A DNA stretch of 64,000 nt from Cheiracanthium punctorium (GCA_038373885.1 JAWZYV010014451.1:62001-126000); one strand, 5' to 3'; counted from the first letter of the stretch, positions 25,547-39,609 are shown. Numbers and translations are program-made. The notes: generated by a model not told the origin, from the letters alone.

Positions 25547-25732
25547 AGACGGCATGGAAAAACTGACCACAATAGACTCGCCGCTGGTCAAAATGAGTTG
25601 TAGACGCGTTAATAGGATCGTGCATGCTAGCCTACGATGAGATGCATCGAAAAAATTCTTAAAATTAAATTTAGAGGTAGTCAAAATCGGTTCTTTTGTC
25701 GAAATTTGGCCCCCAAAATTTTCGGAATCACA

Positions 25733-25763
25733 TTACTTCCTTATACTACGTACAAGGAAGTAA
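25733..25763. repeat. Terminal hairpin, 10-bp perfect stem
   Basis: TTACTTCCTT (25733-25742) pairs exactly with AAGGAAGTAA (25754-25763) around an 11-nt loop. It closes the composite repeat, and I recall the same motif ending a common arachnid repeat; that recollection is not verified here. Confidence 0.75.
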
Positions 25764-25854
25764 AATATGGTGTATGTATGATACCATCAATAAAAACTAC
25801 GATTTTGCTCCCTGGAGCAATTACAAAAAATACTCCCTTTATAAAATCTTAACA

Positions 25855-26850
25855 TTACATGGTTTGTAAGATGGTTGCATGTCTCCCAGCTGATGAAATA
25901 CAGTCCTCATAGCGCGTGGACATGCTGAATATCAAATTATCGACATGATTTTAGGGAAGATTGCTACATAGAGCAACCAATGCTCTGAAAATTTACGGTA
26001 CACATACAGGAGGTGGTTGATGGTCTGCAACTCATCGGCCAAGAATGTTCCACGAATACTCTATCGAACTCAAGTCAGGTGAGAATGCCGGCCATTCAGT
26101 ACGGTTTATATCATCTGATTGAAGGCATTCGTTTACGATATTTGCACGGCGAGGAGGGTGTTCTCATCTGTAAACGCAAATCCTGCGGCCATGGCACCCC
26201 GAAACGTACGTACATGTTGATCTAGAATGATGTCTCGATAAATTTGGCCTGCAATGGTTCCGATTTGTACATGCAGAATCGTTCTGGGGCAAAGTATAAT
26301 CCCCCCAAACGTGCGATCCTACACCACCGTAACGGTGTCATTCAATGATGTTCTCTTGGTGGTAACGGGTATCAGACTTTGTCCATACGAAAGTCAAACT
26401 TTAAGCTAAACATGGATTTGTCGGAAAAATCACACAAGTTCACTGTTGCGATGTTCACAATGCATGTTCTGTTGTACTCCAGGCTAACGGCTTGCGATTG
26501 TGAGTTGCCGTGAGCGGAACACATCTAACAGACCTGCGAACATATAGACCAATGCGCCCCAAAAGTTTGTGCAAGGTCTGCCATCAAACAGCCGTACTCA
26601 TGGCTAAAGAAAGGTGGCTAGGCATGTCTGGCTATACTAGAGATGTGCTCTGTTAGCTTCTTTCGGCAGTTGCTGTCAAATACTGTTCCTCTTTCGGCGT
26701 TGTAACTCGGGGACGGCCTGCACAGTAACTTCTACTTACATTTCCATCATCTTGGAATCATTGCCAAGGTCTAGAGATGACACTTCAGGCGATTCCAAGC
26801 TCCTCGGATACTTCCATCTGAGTACGCCCACATTTCAAGAGGCTGATAGT
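25855..26850 (-). pseudogene. Tc1-like transposase, near full-length pseudogene
   Basis: On the minus strand, homology to Tc1-like transposases runs nearly end to end but in shifting frames. In order: helix-turn-helix region KCGRTQMEVSEELGIA (around 26795-26840); a GRP-type linker (around 26710); an RCVPLTATHN-like linker; the first catalytic region FSDKSMFSLKFDFR (the family's FSDESRFSL, with the position after D changed); GGIILCPRTILHVQIGT; IYRDIILDQHVRTFRGAM; AFTDENT in place of the usual MDDNA; and the C-terminus FSMSTRYEDCISS with a stop at 25855. The enzyme would cut and paste its own element at TA sites. Several stops and frameshifts make it inactive. The tail starts about 90 bp beyond the 25733-25763 hairpin. 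Terminal repeats were not identified. Confidence 0.85.
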
Positions 26851-28740
26851 TCTACCACGTAAAAAAATCATTCATATGTGTCCTCTGGGTCATAATTATT
26901 CGTTTATCCCACTGAGCGGCTAGAAAAACGCTTATAAACATTTTTACTTCTTTGCCACCATTTCTTATATACCCCCCCCCCTCTCTTTTAATATCGTCAT
27001 AGTGACGTAGTAACAGTGCCGTCTTGTGGCTTTCTGCAATTTGCATACTATTCTCGAATATGTGAGTGATCATTTTACAAGTGAAATATTTATTTTAGAG
27101 TTCGATTTCCTTGAGATTCGAATTATCCTTAATTTGAGTATATTTAGTCAATGTGATATCTCTAACAGAATACGATAATTTTAAAGGGAAAATCGGCTAT
27201 TCGATGAAACAGGTTTATTTGTATATAAGAATATGAAATGGATCCCATACTAAGCAATAACATTAATCAGGATCTGTATAAATTATAATAATCTGCATGA
27301 TATACTTTATACTACATATTATTTAAAGTACGTGATTGCATGTAAATCATGTTCAGCATGCATGCAAAATTTAGGTTGCCTACAACCCGAAGCTATTCAA
27401 CATGTCGTAGATAACACTAACGATGGGTAATTTCAAAACAAGTTTTATTATTATAAATTTCTGTAAAATTCCGCTGCATTTTCTCTGTTTTTACTGCTAC
27501 ATTTTCTAAACTCTCTAGTATATTTTTGATTGCACATGAACAAATTAAAGAAAGGAATTATCCTTTCTTTTTAACATAAATATTGGAAGAAATTTAATCT
27601 TCGCGTGGACACAAAAGTTACGCTTACAGTAATCTAACAACAAAGAATTTTGTTTATCACACAGCGGGAGTTCAAGCAAAGAAAAGAGTAACAATTGTGA
27701 TGTGTTGCTAAGCAACAAATAAACGAAAGAAAATCTAAACTGATGCGTTCTTGATTAAAATAGATGCATAAAAGAATATATGTTGCTAAATACATCTGTT
27801 AGATAATTAAATGAGTGATTGTTTCTTAAATAAGATAAAGAGCAAAGAATTTAATTTTATCAAGATAGTGAAAACCAAGACATTTCAAAGAAATTAAATT
27901 AAGTCTCATAGCATTACTTGAAGAAATAATTATTTTTCGTACAAAGCGTTCATTTTATAATCTAAGTAAATTGAAAACATGTATTAAGAAAAAGTAAAAC
28001 TTTTTTTTTTTAATTTTATTTTCGAACTAGAATAAACTATTAATTATTTCAATACCCTTAATGAGATATTACGTTAATGAAACAACGTAAACATAGCAGA
28101 TCATACACTGATATAAACATAAAGTTTTAACATGAAAATTGAAAGTAAGTTAGTAAAATTTAGACATTTTTGTACGATATTTGATAATAATTTTAATTCA
28201 CAAGTTAAAAGGTATTGTAGATATCAGTTAATTCGTACAACTGACAAAGGTTATATCCATTAAAAGTTTAATTTAATTGAATTTATTTATTTATTTTTAT
28301 CCCCAGAGAAAACGACGTCCTTGAAATACCCTATAAGCATGCTACGAAACTTATTGGTAAAATATTCCATGGAAATATTTAGCCTAAACAATATCATAAG
28401 ATATGGGATTTTGTATTTACTGTTTTGTCATCAGTATAGACAACCATGTAGTTATAGAACACCTTAACGTGTTATATGCAATCGCGTAAATCTGTTGCTT
28501 TTCGAGTAATCCTCACAAAAATGTATATATGTATATATCTATTTAATTATTTTACGAAAAATTATACACATTTTAGCCTAACGCTCTGTGAGATCTAAAA
28601 ATACATTTCTGTTCTAAAATTGCAAAACAAAACATTTATATACATATTTTATACTTTTAAGCATGCTGCATTACCATAGCAAATCATTATGCCAAGTAAA
28701 AAAATAACTAAATCCATTAAAAATGGTACTTACATAAGTT
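26851..28740. other. AT-rich stretch, nothing recognised
   Basis: No coding signal or repeat of note, apart from short homopolymers. Confidence 0.5.
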
Positions 28741-28745
28741 AAATA

Positions 28746-28775
28746 CAGTGGGTGGTCAAATTATTGAGGACAATC
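28746..28775 (+). mobile_element. Tc1/mariner-like terminal repeat, orphan
   Basis: TA followed by CAGTGGGTGGTCAAATTATT and GAGGACA is typical of Tc3-like element ends. The opposite end was not found downstream, so this is a fragment. Confidence 0.4.
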
Positions 28776-29653
28776 ACAAAAAAAAATGGAATTTCTGTGT
28801 TTAAGTTACGGCACTGAATCCGAAAAGTGTACTAATTTATGTTAAAAGAAATAATGAAAAATACATTTTGTGCGTGCTAACTTGTAGTTATTTTTGTATT
28901 TATTTCAGGTAAATATCGGCATTTAAGTGCTGATTTATTTTAAGTTTTTCGACAAATTATACTAAAGTCGGTGTGCGTCAAGAGCAAAATTATGAACACA
29001 AAAAGTTTCATATATTTAGATTTGAAACCTGATATTAGCGTCTAATATTTGCATAGAATCAATTCCTTTGATTCTTAATATCTGTTTTTCCTTTGTTTCG
29101 GTTTAAAGTTCGTGTCTGAAAGCTAAGTTTGAAATAAAGTATTTCGCTGTTACGGTTTTCAGGAATAATTAAACTTTTCTCCAAATTTATTTAAAACTAA
29201 AGCTTACATTCGGCACTTGCACTGCAATTTATGTGAATGCTTTCAATGGTATTACTGGCAAATAGGACGGTTTTATTATCGGGTTCATAATTGATTTTAA
29301 TTTATTTAATTCATTTTTAATTTTACGTAATGCAGTAAATCTACTTTTCTTTCTGTTTTATTATGATAATTTTTATAAAAATTAAAAAATGAACAATAGT
29401 ATTCAGACGAAGTATTAAAAAATCCGATTTTTCCAATTTTTTGTTATTTTTACCTCTAGTTTTTGAAACTATTGAATCCGTTCCTTTGAACATTTGCATT
29501 GATATACAGAGTGATAAAAAACTTAAAACATATTTTGCGTATAACAAATTTCCCCCATTTCTTGCAATTTTGGTCTTTACTTTGTAATCAAAACTACTAC
29601 ACTAATAAGTTAATAAAATTTTACAAGTTTTCAATAAGGTCCGATCTGCTTAA

Positions 29654-30527
29654 CCCTCCGAGAGCTTTGGCTACAATAGTGCCCAATCTAAAGCACGTGT
29701 AAAGCGTTGAAAAGGCATAGATATTTTGTTGTGCTCCCCCTCCCCTTACCAAAAATTTCCAAAGTGGATGGCCAAGTGAGCTCAACTTAACAAAGGGTGA
29801 TTTGAAAGCTTTTTCCGATATGGTAATCATTTTGAGGGTCTAAGGGATGCGTCAAACTACTGCAAGACTCCGTCGGACAGCGTTAAATTTCCCCACTTCT
29901 GGAAATCATCTTTCAAAGTCTCACAAGTGTTCACCTTTATTATAGGCAAAATGGGAGGGCGGAAGGGTATCAGAGACAGAATTTTATGTCAGGACCGATT
30001 TTGAAATAGCTTTAACCCTTTGCCAATGCTGAAAAAAAGGGCAGCCGTTGCCATCGCTCGACTTAACTACCAGCAAGATGGCGGACGATCGAAACGTTCA
30101 TCGCGTGCCACAGATCTAGAGACCCATTTTTTGACGGCAGATGACTGTGCCCGGCAAGGCATTGGGCAATCTATCTAGCTGTTCTCACATTCTTCCATTT
30201 TTCAGCAGATGTCAGTGCTGTTAAAAATAATCGTGACTATTTTTTACGGGAAATGCCGGTGCTAAAAAGTAAAGGATTCTCGTGGAGTTATGTCACCCGC
30301 AACTATTTTTATAGAAATCCAATCTATTTTTCGTGACTGGCAACAGTGAAAACGTCAGAGTTTGGTGTTCCCAGAGCGGGAACACTGCGCGTTAAAGGGT
30401 TAAGGAGCGGGGTACTATGTTGATATCGCTTTCGAGAGATCTTTATAAGGTCGGAAAAATACGTCGCAACCGCTTTCGAAATTTCTTTCTTTGGTGACGG
30501 ATTTCTACGTCGGAAACGCTTGGAGGG
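29654..30527. mobile_element. Outer TTAA-type MITE, interrupted
   Basis: The left end CCCTCCGAGAGC (29654) follows TTAA at 29650-29653. The right end GCTTGGAGGG (30518-30527) is followed by TTGA, a likely mutated TTAA. A second MITE sits inside at a TTAA; removing it leaves about 490 bp. TTAA target use and CCC-starting ends fit piggyBac-type MITEs. No coding content. Confidence 0.55.
30016..30399. mobile_element. 384-bp TTAA MITE nested in the outer MITE
   Basis: Starts CCCTTTGCCAATGC and ends GCGCGTTAAAGGG. It is flanked on both sides by TTAA (30012-30015 and 30400-30403), the expected piggyBac-type target duplication. It contains GCCGTTGCCATCGCTCG and CGCGTGCCACAGATCTAG, both also present in the element at 57874-58353. 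Both flanks of the host MITE are intact, so this insertion is the younger of the two. Confidence 0.75.
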
Positions 30528-30529
30528 TT

Positions 30530-33500
30530 GAAAAGTAAAAAATTTATGCTTTTTTTCTGTGTCTTCAACTCAGTCAGAAAGGACTTTTATCTGCATTAAC
30601 AAATTTAGTTGTTTTTGACATTCTGCTCAGATACAAAGAAAAATAAAACCTGTAAAATCGAAAAAAAATACGAAAACATTCGTTGTTAGATTTTCATTTG
30701 AAACTCTTTTAAGAGTAACAAACGGGTACTCAGCTGAGGGGTATTCAAACAATTTTATTTCTAAAATATCACAGAAGTCAATGCAGATATAACGGTAAAT
30801 TTATGCGGCCAGTCACACAAGTTTCTCAGCAGAATGGAGAACATTATTCTGAGAAATATTTATCTTGCTTTTCATATTCCAGTTACGGCAAATGGAGACA
30901 TGAATGCGGAATAATAAAAAGGAATTCCAGAAATTTATGAAAGTGCACTTAAATAAACCTGTATGTCTGAACAACAAAAAATATCCTACTGCATTTTAGC
31001 GTTTTACTCCGTATTTTATATGGAGAACTTTGCATAAACATTTATTATTCTATTTTTATAAATTCTGAAACTTGTCTTGCTACATAGTATCTCTGTTTTC
31101 GTGTCTCTTTTTTTAAAAGGTGAGGATTTTTTTTAATAAAAATAGTACATATTTATGTTCTAGAACTGTACTGAGAAAATCGTACTTACTTCAGTTATCC
31201 TATTTTATTGAAGAAGTAGAAACTTTACGACTTTTTGCTATTGTATATGCAATGAACTCTATTTTGTTCATAAAAGGAGTACAATTCCTTTCGCAATAGC
31301 TAAAGAAGATATCCTTAGCTGGAGCATATAATAGTCAATTCTCCAATTAAAATGTGTATGATTTTTTGTTATTATTATTCTAAATATTTATAGAAAGTAA
31401 TTTTTATTCTTCTATAAAACTTGTATTTGTTTAGAATTTTTTTGTATTCTATTACATTCGTTTGCTGAATTTTAAATTTACACGACGATATTTTTTAATT
31501 ATAAACAGAAAATGTTGGATCAATTTTAACCGAGTTCCTTATTTAAGAGAAAAATATTTCACTGACTCGAGAAAAAGTTAGTTGAATCCAATGAAAATAT
31601 CAGTAAAGATATTATTTCAACATCCTTTTAAAAAGCAGACGATGTTTTATTTAAATAAATATTTTTTTTTTCGTTTAGAAAGAAAAAAATGTTGAATTCC
31701 TCACAAGAAGATAACACCGGTGTTTAATAACACTCCTTGAATCCCGAACTGTTGAAGTTTCGAGCGAAAGAACTGGGCCTCATTTTAATTGAATCTGTAA
31801 TCGAATCATCTCAAAAACTTTCTCTGTGTTCTACTTTCTTTTACTAACTCAGCTCTATCAGTGCTTACTTAACTGACAAATAACAATCTAAGAATCACGA
31901 TCTTTGCCTGAAATCAATTTACTGAGAAAACGAGGAAAACAAGCGTAATTCCCTAAAGTAGACTAACTTTCTTTGGTGGTGTGGATTAGTTCGAATTGAG
32001 TAAAAGAAATGAATACTTCGACTCTAGCAAACTTCATTTGTAACCAATACATTTTACTACTTCCTGGCGGTGCCTGGAAGCGTAATGTTTCGATTGAGGG
32101 AGACACCACATTCACTTCAATTTAAAAATGGTTGTGTTCTGGTAATCAGTAGTAATCCTGTGTGGAATAGTTTAGACTATAAATAAAAAAAATAGAAATG
32201 TGTCAGAAATTACTGAAAAATCAATGAAAAATCCATCTTTTGTATGATGGATTTGGAATCTTAAGGAATATAATGTTGGATTACAATATACATATGCGGT
32301 GCCAGATGGCGATTTAATTATAGTTTTACATCTCTATACAATTTTAATGAAAATGTAGGTATTGAAACAGTCCTTAAACAGTCACGGCAGGTCTGTAAAA
32401 TTATACTTCTGATGTTTTCGTTAAATAATGGATCAACTCAGAAAATTAAAAACTGGGTCAATGTAAATTTCAGGTAAACATTTTGAATATGTCCTCAAAA
32501 GTTAAAATTTCAATAGATGGATGTGAAACCCTGAATCTTGAATATTGTTCTCCAGAACACATTTTTTTGAAAGGGTTTATTATTTTTTCTTTTTTTGGGC
32601 CAGAAAATTAAGGCTTTGCTGAAACAAAATATTCAAGTGCAGTTCTTCGTAATTTACGGAATCTTACTACTATTCTAAGCACGAACGATATGATTAAACC
32701 AATTAGTGTAATTTTGTATGCATATCACAGATAATTTTGTGTAACACTTTAAAGAAAAGAATGTTGTTTTTCTCAGCGATAAAGAATGTCACATTTGTAA
32801 ATTTATTAATTATTATAAAGGATTCACTAAGTAAAGGAATTACTTCTTTCTTAACAAAATAATTTAACAAATTACTACTAATAAACATTTTGAGGCAATT
32901 TTAATATTCTGTAAATGCGTATAGCTATTCAGGATACTCAAAATTAAACCAGCCATTTTCTAAATTAATCCTAATATGTAATTAAATATTCTAAATTAAT
33001 CTGAAAAATAGCTTATATCATATAAATGCGTTTTTAGTTGTCAACTGTAGCACTGATGCTTTGATGTGTAAGGCGCAACACACGAGCGTATATATTTGAT
33101 AAAAAATGCTCAACTAAAATTATACATAACCCATCATACAAACATTAAAGTTAATTAGAAAGCATTATAATTTTTCTGACTGGTTCATTTCTAAGGGAAC
33201 AAGCATGAACTGATTCTTTTGTGAGATATAGTTAGAATAATTCACTAACTCGTATATTTTTTATTAAAGATTTATTTGCGATTCTACGTAATTTATACTT
33301 AAGGGCCCACATTTGTATGTGTTGATTTTATTCATCTTTAAATCCTCTTCAAAGAACGATTTACACGTTAGTTTTAAAATAATTAAGTATACTTAAACAG
33401 ATTATGCCGGAATGAAATATTGTCTTTTTTTTAACGTAATGCTTATTGTTTTACGATTGATAACGGCAAGGTTTATTTTAGATATATTAAAGAAATATTT

Positions 33501-36265
33501 CTTGTTTTAATGCTTATCTATTAAATCTGTTGCTTGAATAACACCAAAACTCTCTTTAAATATAAAGGAAAAAAATATTTGATATATATTGCAACAATAA
33601 TTGTTTCAAATGCATAACTGAATTTCATTTTTAAATGTTGATTTGAAAATGAAAGAATAATAGATATCCATTAACTCTTTCTTCCAGAAAGATTGAAATA
33701 TTTTTATGGTTTTAAGATAGAATATGTTATTAAAATTAAAATTTACAAATCTGCACAGAAACAACGTAAACATAATAAAAGAGAGTAATCTGAGACTATT
33801 CCGATGGAATGAATTAACTGAGTAAAACGACAAAATATTTCTATTTTAACGTTTCTTTAGAATTATAAATAAAGCGAATTGTCATGATTATATTTATATG
33901 AATATTTTCAGTGGCAGAAATTAAAACATATAATACGGATTAAATTATCAATTGATTTTAGAAGTGCAAGTATTGCAGGAAATATACCAAAAATCATTAC
34001 CTACCTTTCTATTTCAAAGAACAACACTAGATGTGAAAGGCTATATTTTTTTTCTATCCTGTTATTATGATGTCATTATTGTACGTGTATGAACTTGTTG
34101 TCTAAATTTTTCAAAATAGAAAACCATGCACGATTTCGTAAAAATTTTCATAAAATATGACGTAGATAGTCCGAAATTTTTCTATTCAATGCTTAGTGAG
34201 ATTTAAGTTGGAAATTTACTGCTTGAACATTACATAGTTTTACTTTTATTTCAGCACATTTTATTATTCCTGTTTCTTCAAGTTCCCGATACGGTCTAGT
34301 AATGCTAAACTAAATTCGCAAGTTCTGAAAAGTCTGAGAAAAAGATAAGACATTTTTATAACAAAAAAATGTCATTAACACAGCTAAATAATTTTGTGTT
34401 AATGCAATCTTATTTTTTCTTTTAAATTTGAAAGATTTTATGATCTTTCAACTCTTTAGACACTTATCATGGGGTTTAAATAAGTGTTAAGTCTTCAGAT
34501 TTAATCTATTCGTGTATTGTTTTCTTGGTAGAAACGGTATAACTTAAGTCAGTGCATGATGGGTGAAAGAATGTTTTATTACAATTAATACGCGGTTATT
34601 TTTATGTTTTTTGGTCAAATGTTATCTGATTAATTAGTGCCACGAAAACAAAATTTTGGAAAAAATTCTGTTAATGCCATATATTTAACTACATGTATAC
34701 ACTAATATTAACTACATGTATACTTGAATAGAATTATTTTATATACTGCATATATTCTAACATCAATTGCGTAGTTGCAACATATATTTTTCTCGTTGCA
34801 AAATGATCAGCGCATGCGGAGCACTAAAAAAAGTTGGAATAATACGCGCATCGAAAAAACCGGACACGTTATACACGAAAACAAATATTGATTTTCTTGT
34901 TGCTTGAGACATTATGCCATTATGTGCAAGCTTCCACTTGAATAAACAACTTTTCCACTCTGCTTTTTATCCGTTCTTTTATGCTGAGCATCTTGCGAAA
35001 AACGCTCTATGACTGGCGTCTCGACTCTGTCATGTGCGAATTTCATCCGTGCGCCCCGATCGTGCTTTTATTGGTCGGTCACAGAGCTTATTTTTATGTG
35101 TGTATACGCGACCATTTTTGTGATGCACGTACCGTTCCAACACTCTTGAGGGTTTTCGCATTCGCTGTGCATTTTGCAACGGAGAAAAAATGGGCGTTGC
35201 TATTTGAAAATTTCGAGGTTCTGTATCTATAACCGTAACCATTAACTGCGTTTGTCGCCTTCGCAGAATTCATATATTTCAATAACTATATTCGAAATCT
35301 TACCTGGATTGGTTGAAAGGTCCATATATCGGGATAGCCATTTTAAGATCAGTATGTACATACAGTTCAAAATTACGTAAGCCAAAAAGCTATTCTATTT
35401 GTGAATAATATTTATTTAAACCTACTTTAGAATATTCAGCTACAAAAATCATGCATTTCTGAATTAAAGTTTAGTGCGTCATTTTAAAACTCGCAAAAAT
35501 GTCCAAGCGCATTATTTTTCGTGAGCACTTCTTGACTAAAAGAAAGACGAGAACCTTCCTACTTGAAGAAATACATTGCACTTCTTTAGTTACGGAAAAT
35601 TATGTCTCTTGAGAAAACCAATTTCTTTCGGGTTTGATTAATTATGATAAAAAGAAGATGGAAACTTTAGTTCACCGGGAGCAATTAATATAACGGGAAA
35701 GCTGAGGTCTGGAAAAGAACTTACACTTGGGATATTGCTTATTTTGCTTTTAATTTTTATACACTGCACCGTAATAAAGGCAAAATAGAATGAACTCCAA
35801 GGGGAATTTTCGTATATAAATATTAAGCGAAAATACAATCTTATAGATTCCTATATAAAAACGTGATTTATCGAATAGCATTCAATAAGAAATTACTTTT
35901 CGTGGCTTTTCTTTGAAGTAAAAACTATACACTTAAAAAGATAAAAGTGTTTTAAACAATTTATATTTTTATACGGAAATGCCATTTCAAATACACTACA
36001 ATCACTTAGTGAACTTCTGAATTACGTACTAATTTAAAGCAGCTACATAATATGAAAGAGATTTTCTGTCAATTCTTTTATGATGCCATTATAATAGATA
36101 CTATGCTGATTCCCTGTTTTGTACGGAGCTGTATAAAAAATAAATTTTGTATTCATTTAGATGAATCTTCTCAAAAGTTTAGCAGGTCCTAGAAATTCTG
36201 CACTTTTTTACGCTATTTTGTAATTTAATACATATGTCTATGTTGAATATTTAAGGAATAAGATC
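30530..36265. other. AT-rich stretch without recognisable gene
   Basis: A less AT-rich block at about 34840-35290 has overlapping frames on both strands and CCAAT-like and TATA-like words, but no domain. A short direct repeat (TAACTACATGTATAC) lies near 34687-34722. Nothing else was recognised. Confidence 0.5.
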
Positions 36266-36526
36266 TCAGGTCATTGTGTTTTTTGACACCATGTATAGAT
36301 TTCGTTTTCGAAACTGGCAGTAGCTGCGCAACTGAATTATTAGTGGTATTAATGCTATACTGATTACGCTGAATGAGGCTGTTTGTATAATGATAAGGAT
36401 CAGAAGCTGCTTAAATCTGTCAGCGACTGATGCGTTATACGTTATGAGTATGTCTATCGTTCTATTGCCTTTCATTAGCACCAAACAGGAGCCGTATATT
36501 CCGTAAACGTATGCTATTAAGTAGAG
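36266..36526 (-). CDS. Candidate membrane-protein exon, unrecognised
   Basis: An 86-codon frame open on the minus strand, from just after a TGA at 36527-36529 to a stop at 36266. It begins LYLIAYVYGIYGSCLVLM, a hydrophobic stretch that could span a membrane. A short polar loop follows with two potential N-glycosylation sites (NRT and NAS), then a second hydrophobic stretch (LLILIIIQTASFSVISIAL...), then a basic tail (RSYCQFRKRNLY). Two membrane segments with a polar loop and basic end are coherent for an exon of a multi-pass protein or receptor. I recognise no family, and no convincing splice sites flank it. AT-rich DNA often encodes hydrophobic peptides by chance, so the frame may be spurious. 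A decayed exon is the other possibility. Confidence 0.25.
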   Translation of the reverse strand, partial: LYLIAYVYGIYGSCLVLMKGNRTIDILITYNASVADRFKQLLILIIIQTASFSVISIALIPLIIQLRSYCQFRKRNLYMVSKNTMT

Positions 36527-36805
36527 TCAACGTTAGGTACGGCAAAAAAATGAAAGAACAAAAACGATATCTGCGGTAAGGATTTCAATTTTTTTAGGGG
36601 TAGGAGGATATTGAGGTATTCTGGTTGGGTAAACTTTTCACGCATTAAAAACAGAATAATAACTGAAATAAATCCGATAATTGTTCATTCAAGACTGCTT
36701 TTTAATATATGCTATCATATATAACATTGAAAAACAAAACTTAAATGCATATTATGTTTCATTAACTGAATAAAAATGATATTCATGTAGCATCTCTTAA
36801 AAAGA

Positions 36806-36808
<3 letters not shown>

Positions 36809-36842
<34 letters not shown>
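36809..36842. repeat. (AT)17 microsatellite
   Basis: Perfect dinucleotide run directly before the first partial copy of the duplicated 360-bp segment. Confidence 0.95.
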
Positions 36843-36844
<2 letters not shown>

Positions 36845-36850
<6 letters not shown>

Positions 36851-36985
36851 ATAGCTTACTTACGTAAAGTGAAATCCCAAGATAATCCATTGATAAAGAG
36901 AGAAAAATATAAAAAATAAAAATAAAAAATAAAAAAGTAGATAGCATATGGTGCCAATTAACGAGCTTATACCGGATAAGTGTTT
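36845..36985. repeat. Partial copy of the 360-bp repeat
   Basis: About 140 bp matching the start of the copies at 37945 and 38395 (AATAGCTTAC, AAGTGAAATCCCAAGATAATC, GGTGCCAATTAACGAGC). It is more diverged than they are from each other. Confidence 0.8.
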
Positions 36986-36989
36986 AAAT

Positions 36990-37894
36990 ATAGCCTTTTA
37001 AGGCAATGAAAGAGTGGAAAAATTGAATATAAAGCGCCAAATTAGAACTGGAGTGCTTTTTAAGCCTAATCACATGTAACCAGAAATAGACGGAAAATGG
37101 AATTAATATTGAAATGGTGTGCTCTATCATCAGGCGCCACCGCACAGACATTTCAATTTAATCGAAAAAAACAATAATAGCTAGGTTTCTGCAAGTTACC
37201 TGACCAAAATTAGGGTCCTTTTGTAACTTGGGGGCGCGACCGTAGCTATTAGAAATAATCAACGAGGAAGTGGACCGACACGAAGATCAAAGCTCAGTAA
37301 TTGAGGCAGTATTAGTGCATGTTGCCATCAGAGAAGGCTTAATGCAATCAATAGACAAGTAATGCCATGGAGTGTGATTAAAAATGATATATTAATAATA
37401 CTTTGGAATGTATGGAAAGGAAAAGAATAAATAAATAAAAAAAAGTAATAATTAAATGAATAAATAAAAAAAATAAAAATGGTAATAATTAAATGAATAA
37501 ATAAAAATGGTAATAATTAAATGAATAAATAATAAAATAAATATTACACTAGTATAGCTAGCCTATGTTTTACGTAGTACTAGCTGCAGTAGCTAAGAAG
37601 TACTTAGTTGAGGTTGTGGAAAAGGAGAAAAACTGTAGAAATAATTTTAACAGTAATGATATTGATAATAATTATACTCATTTATTATTGCTATTTATGC
37701 TAATATAATTGTAAAATATTTGTGTAGAACAGTACTCTGTATGGCTTCATTGGTTACAGACTCACATAAAAAGGAAAAAGTACCAGTAATCAACTATTCT
37801 TAAATATAGATTTTTTTTAATAAAATATATATATATATATATATATTTTAAATATAGAAAGAACCAACAACCAACCCCATCCTCACCAGCCAAT
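36990..37894. other. AT-rich spacer with A-rich tandem repeat
   Basis: Holds an AATAAA-rich tandem at 37428-37545, in which the word GGTAATAATTAAATGAATAA recurs, and a short (AT)n near 37825-37846. No coding signal. Confidence 0.6.
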
Positions 37895-37895
37895 A

Positions 37896-37948
<53 letters not shown>
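37895..37948. repeat. (TA)n microsatellite
   Basis: About 50 bp of TA with one interruption, directly before the second repeat copy. Confidence 0.9.
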
Positions 37949-37956
<8 letters not shown>

Positions 37957-38304
37957 TAGCTTACATACGTAAAGTGAAATCCCAAGATAATCCATTGATA
38001 AAGTGAAAAAAATATAAAAAAAAATAAAAATAAAAAAGTAGATAGCACATGGTGCCAATTAACGAGCTTATACCGGATAAATATTTTACAAAAATCAAAA
38101 TTAAAACTATAGATTAGAATTTTAATAAGTTGGATATCGGGGAGAGAAAACATATACGTAAAAGCCATTTGATAGGTGTAGTAAATCACTGAAATGCATA
38201 AATAGGAGAGATTTAAATCACATGAGCTTAAAAGCGCAAGATGCAGCTATTTTAAGACATGTAGAGATTAGGATTAAAGAATATTACCTAATATTGGCGA
38301 TATT
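37945..38304. repeat. 360-bp repeat, first full copy
   Basis: Near-identical to 38395-38754. It starts TAAAATATAATAGC and ends CCTAATATTGGCGATAT. About 90 bp of unrelated sequence separates the two copies, giving a 450-bp spacing. Hydrophobic frames on the minus strand of both copies are shared through duplication. Confidence 0.9.
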
Positions 38305-38394
38305 TTTGGATTTATGCATTTAACAGTAGACAAGTATAATATAGAAAAATATTCTGAAAGATTAGCGCATTATGCAGCATAATAAAACAGAATA

Positions 38395-39609
<1,215 letters not shown>

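Larger units (their letters stand above)
24070..25763. repeat. Composite repeat: two satellite families plus terminal hairpin
   Basis: A single block built of: an old copy of the CGCCAAA satellite (24070-24200); a diverged ~170-bp unit (24237-24420); three ~86-bp satellite units (24431-24688); a second diverged 170-bp unit (24706-24866); a 12-bp stem hairpin (24876-24905); a third partial unit (about 24990-25080); two clear 173-bp units (25161-25506); a CGTA microsatellite; a unique tail; and a terminal hairpin (25733-25763). The 170-bp units share the words GCGTAATGTATTTCGAAT, GGTCCTGTAGA, TGGAACC and GCACAACTAGAT. The order suggests one element with internal satellites, not random neighbours. 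I know no established name for it. Confidence 0.65.

Noticed and set aside
34981..35232. 83-codon plus-strand frame in a GC-richer block
   Set aside because: Opposite-strand frames cover the same block and no domain is seen; could be an unrecognised repeat.
37762..38189. Hydrophobic minus-strand frames shared by two loci
   Set aside because: Part of the duplicated 360-bp repeat and adjacent TA tract; no evidence of a membrane protein gene.
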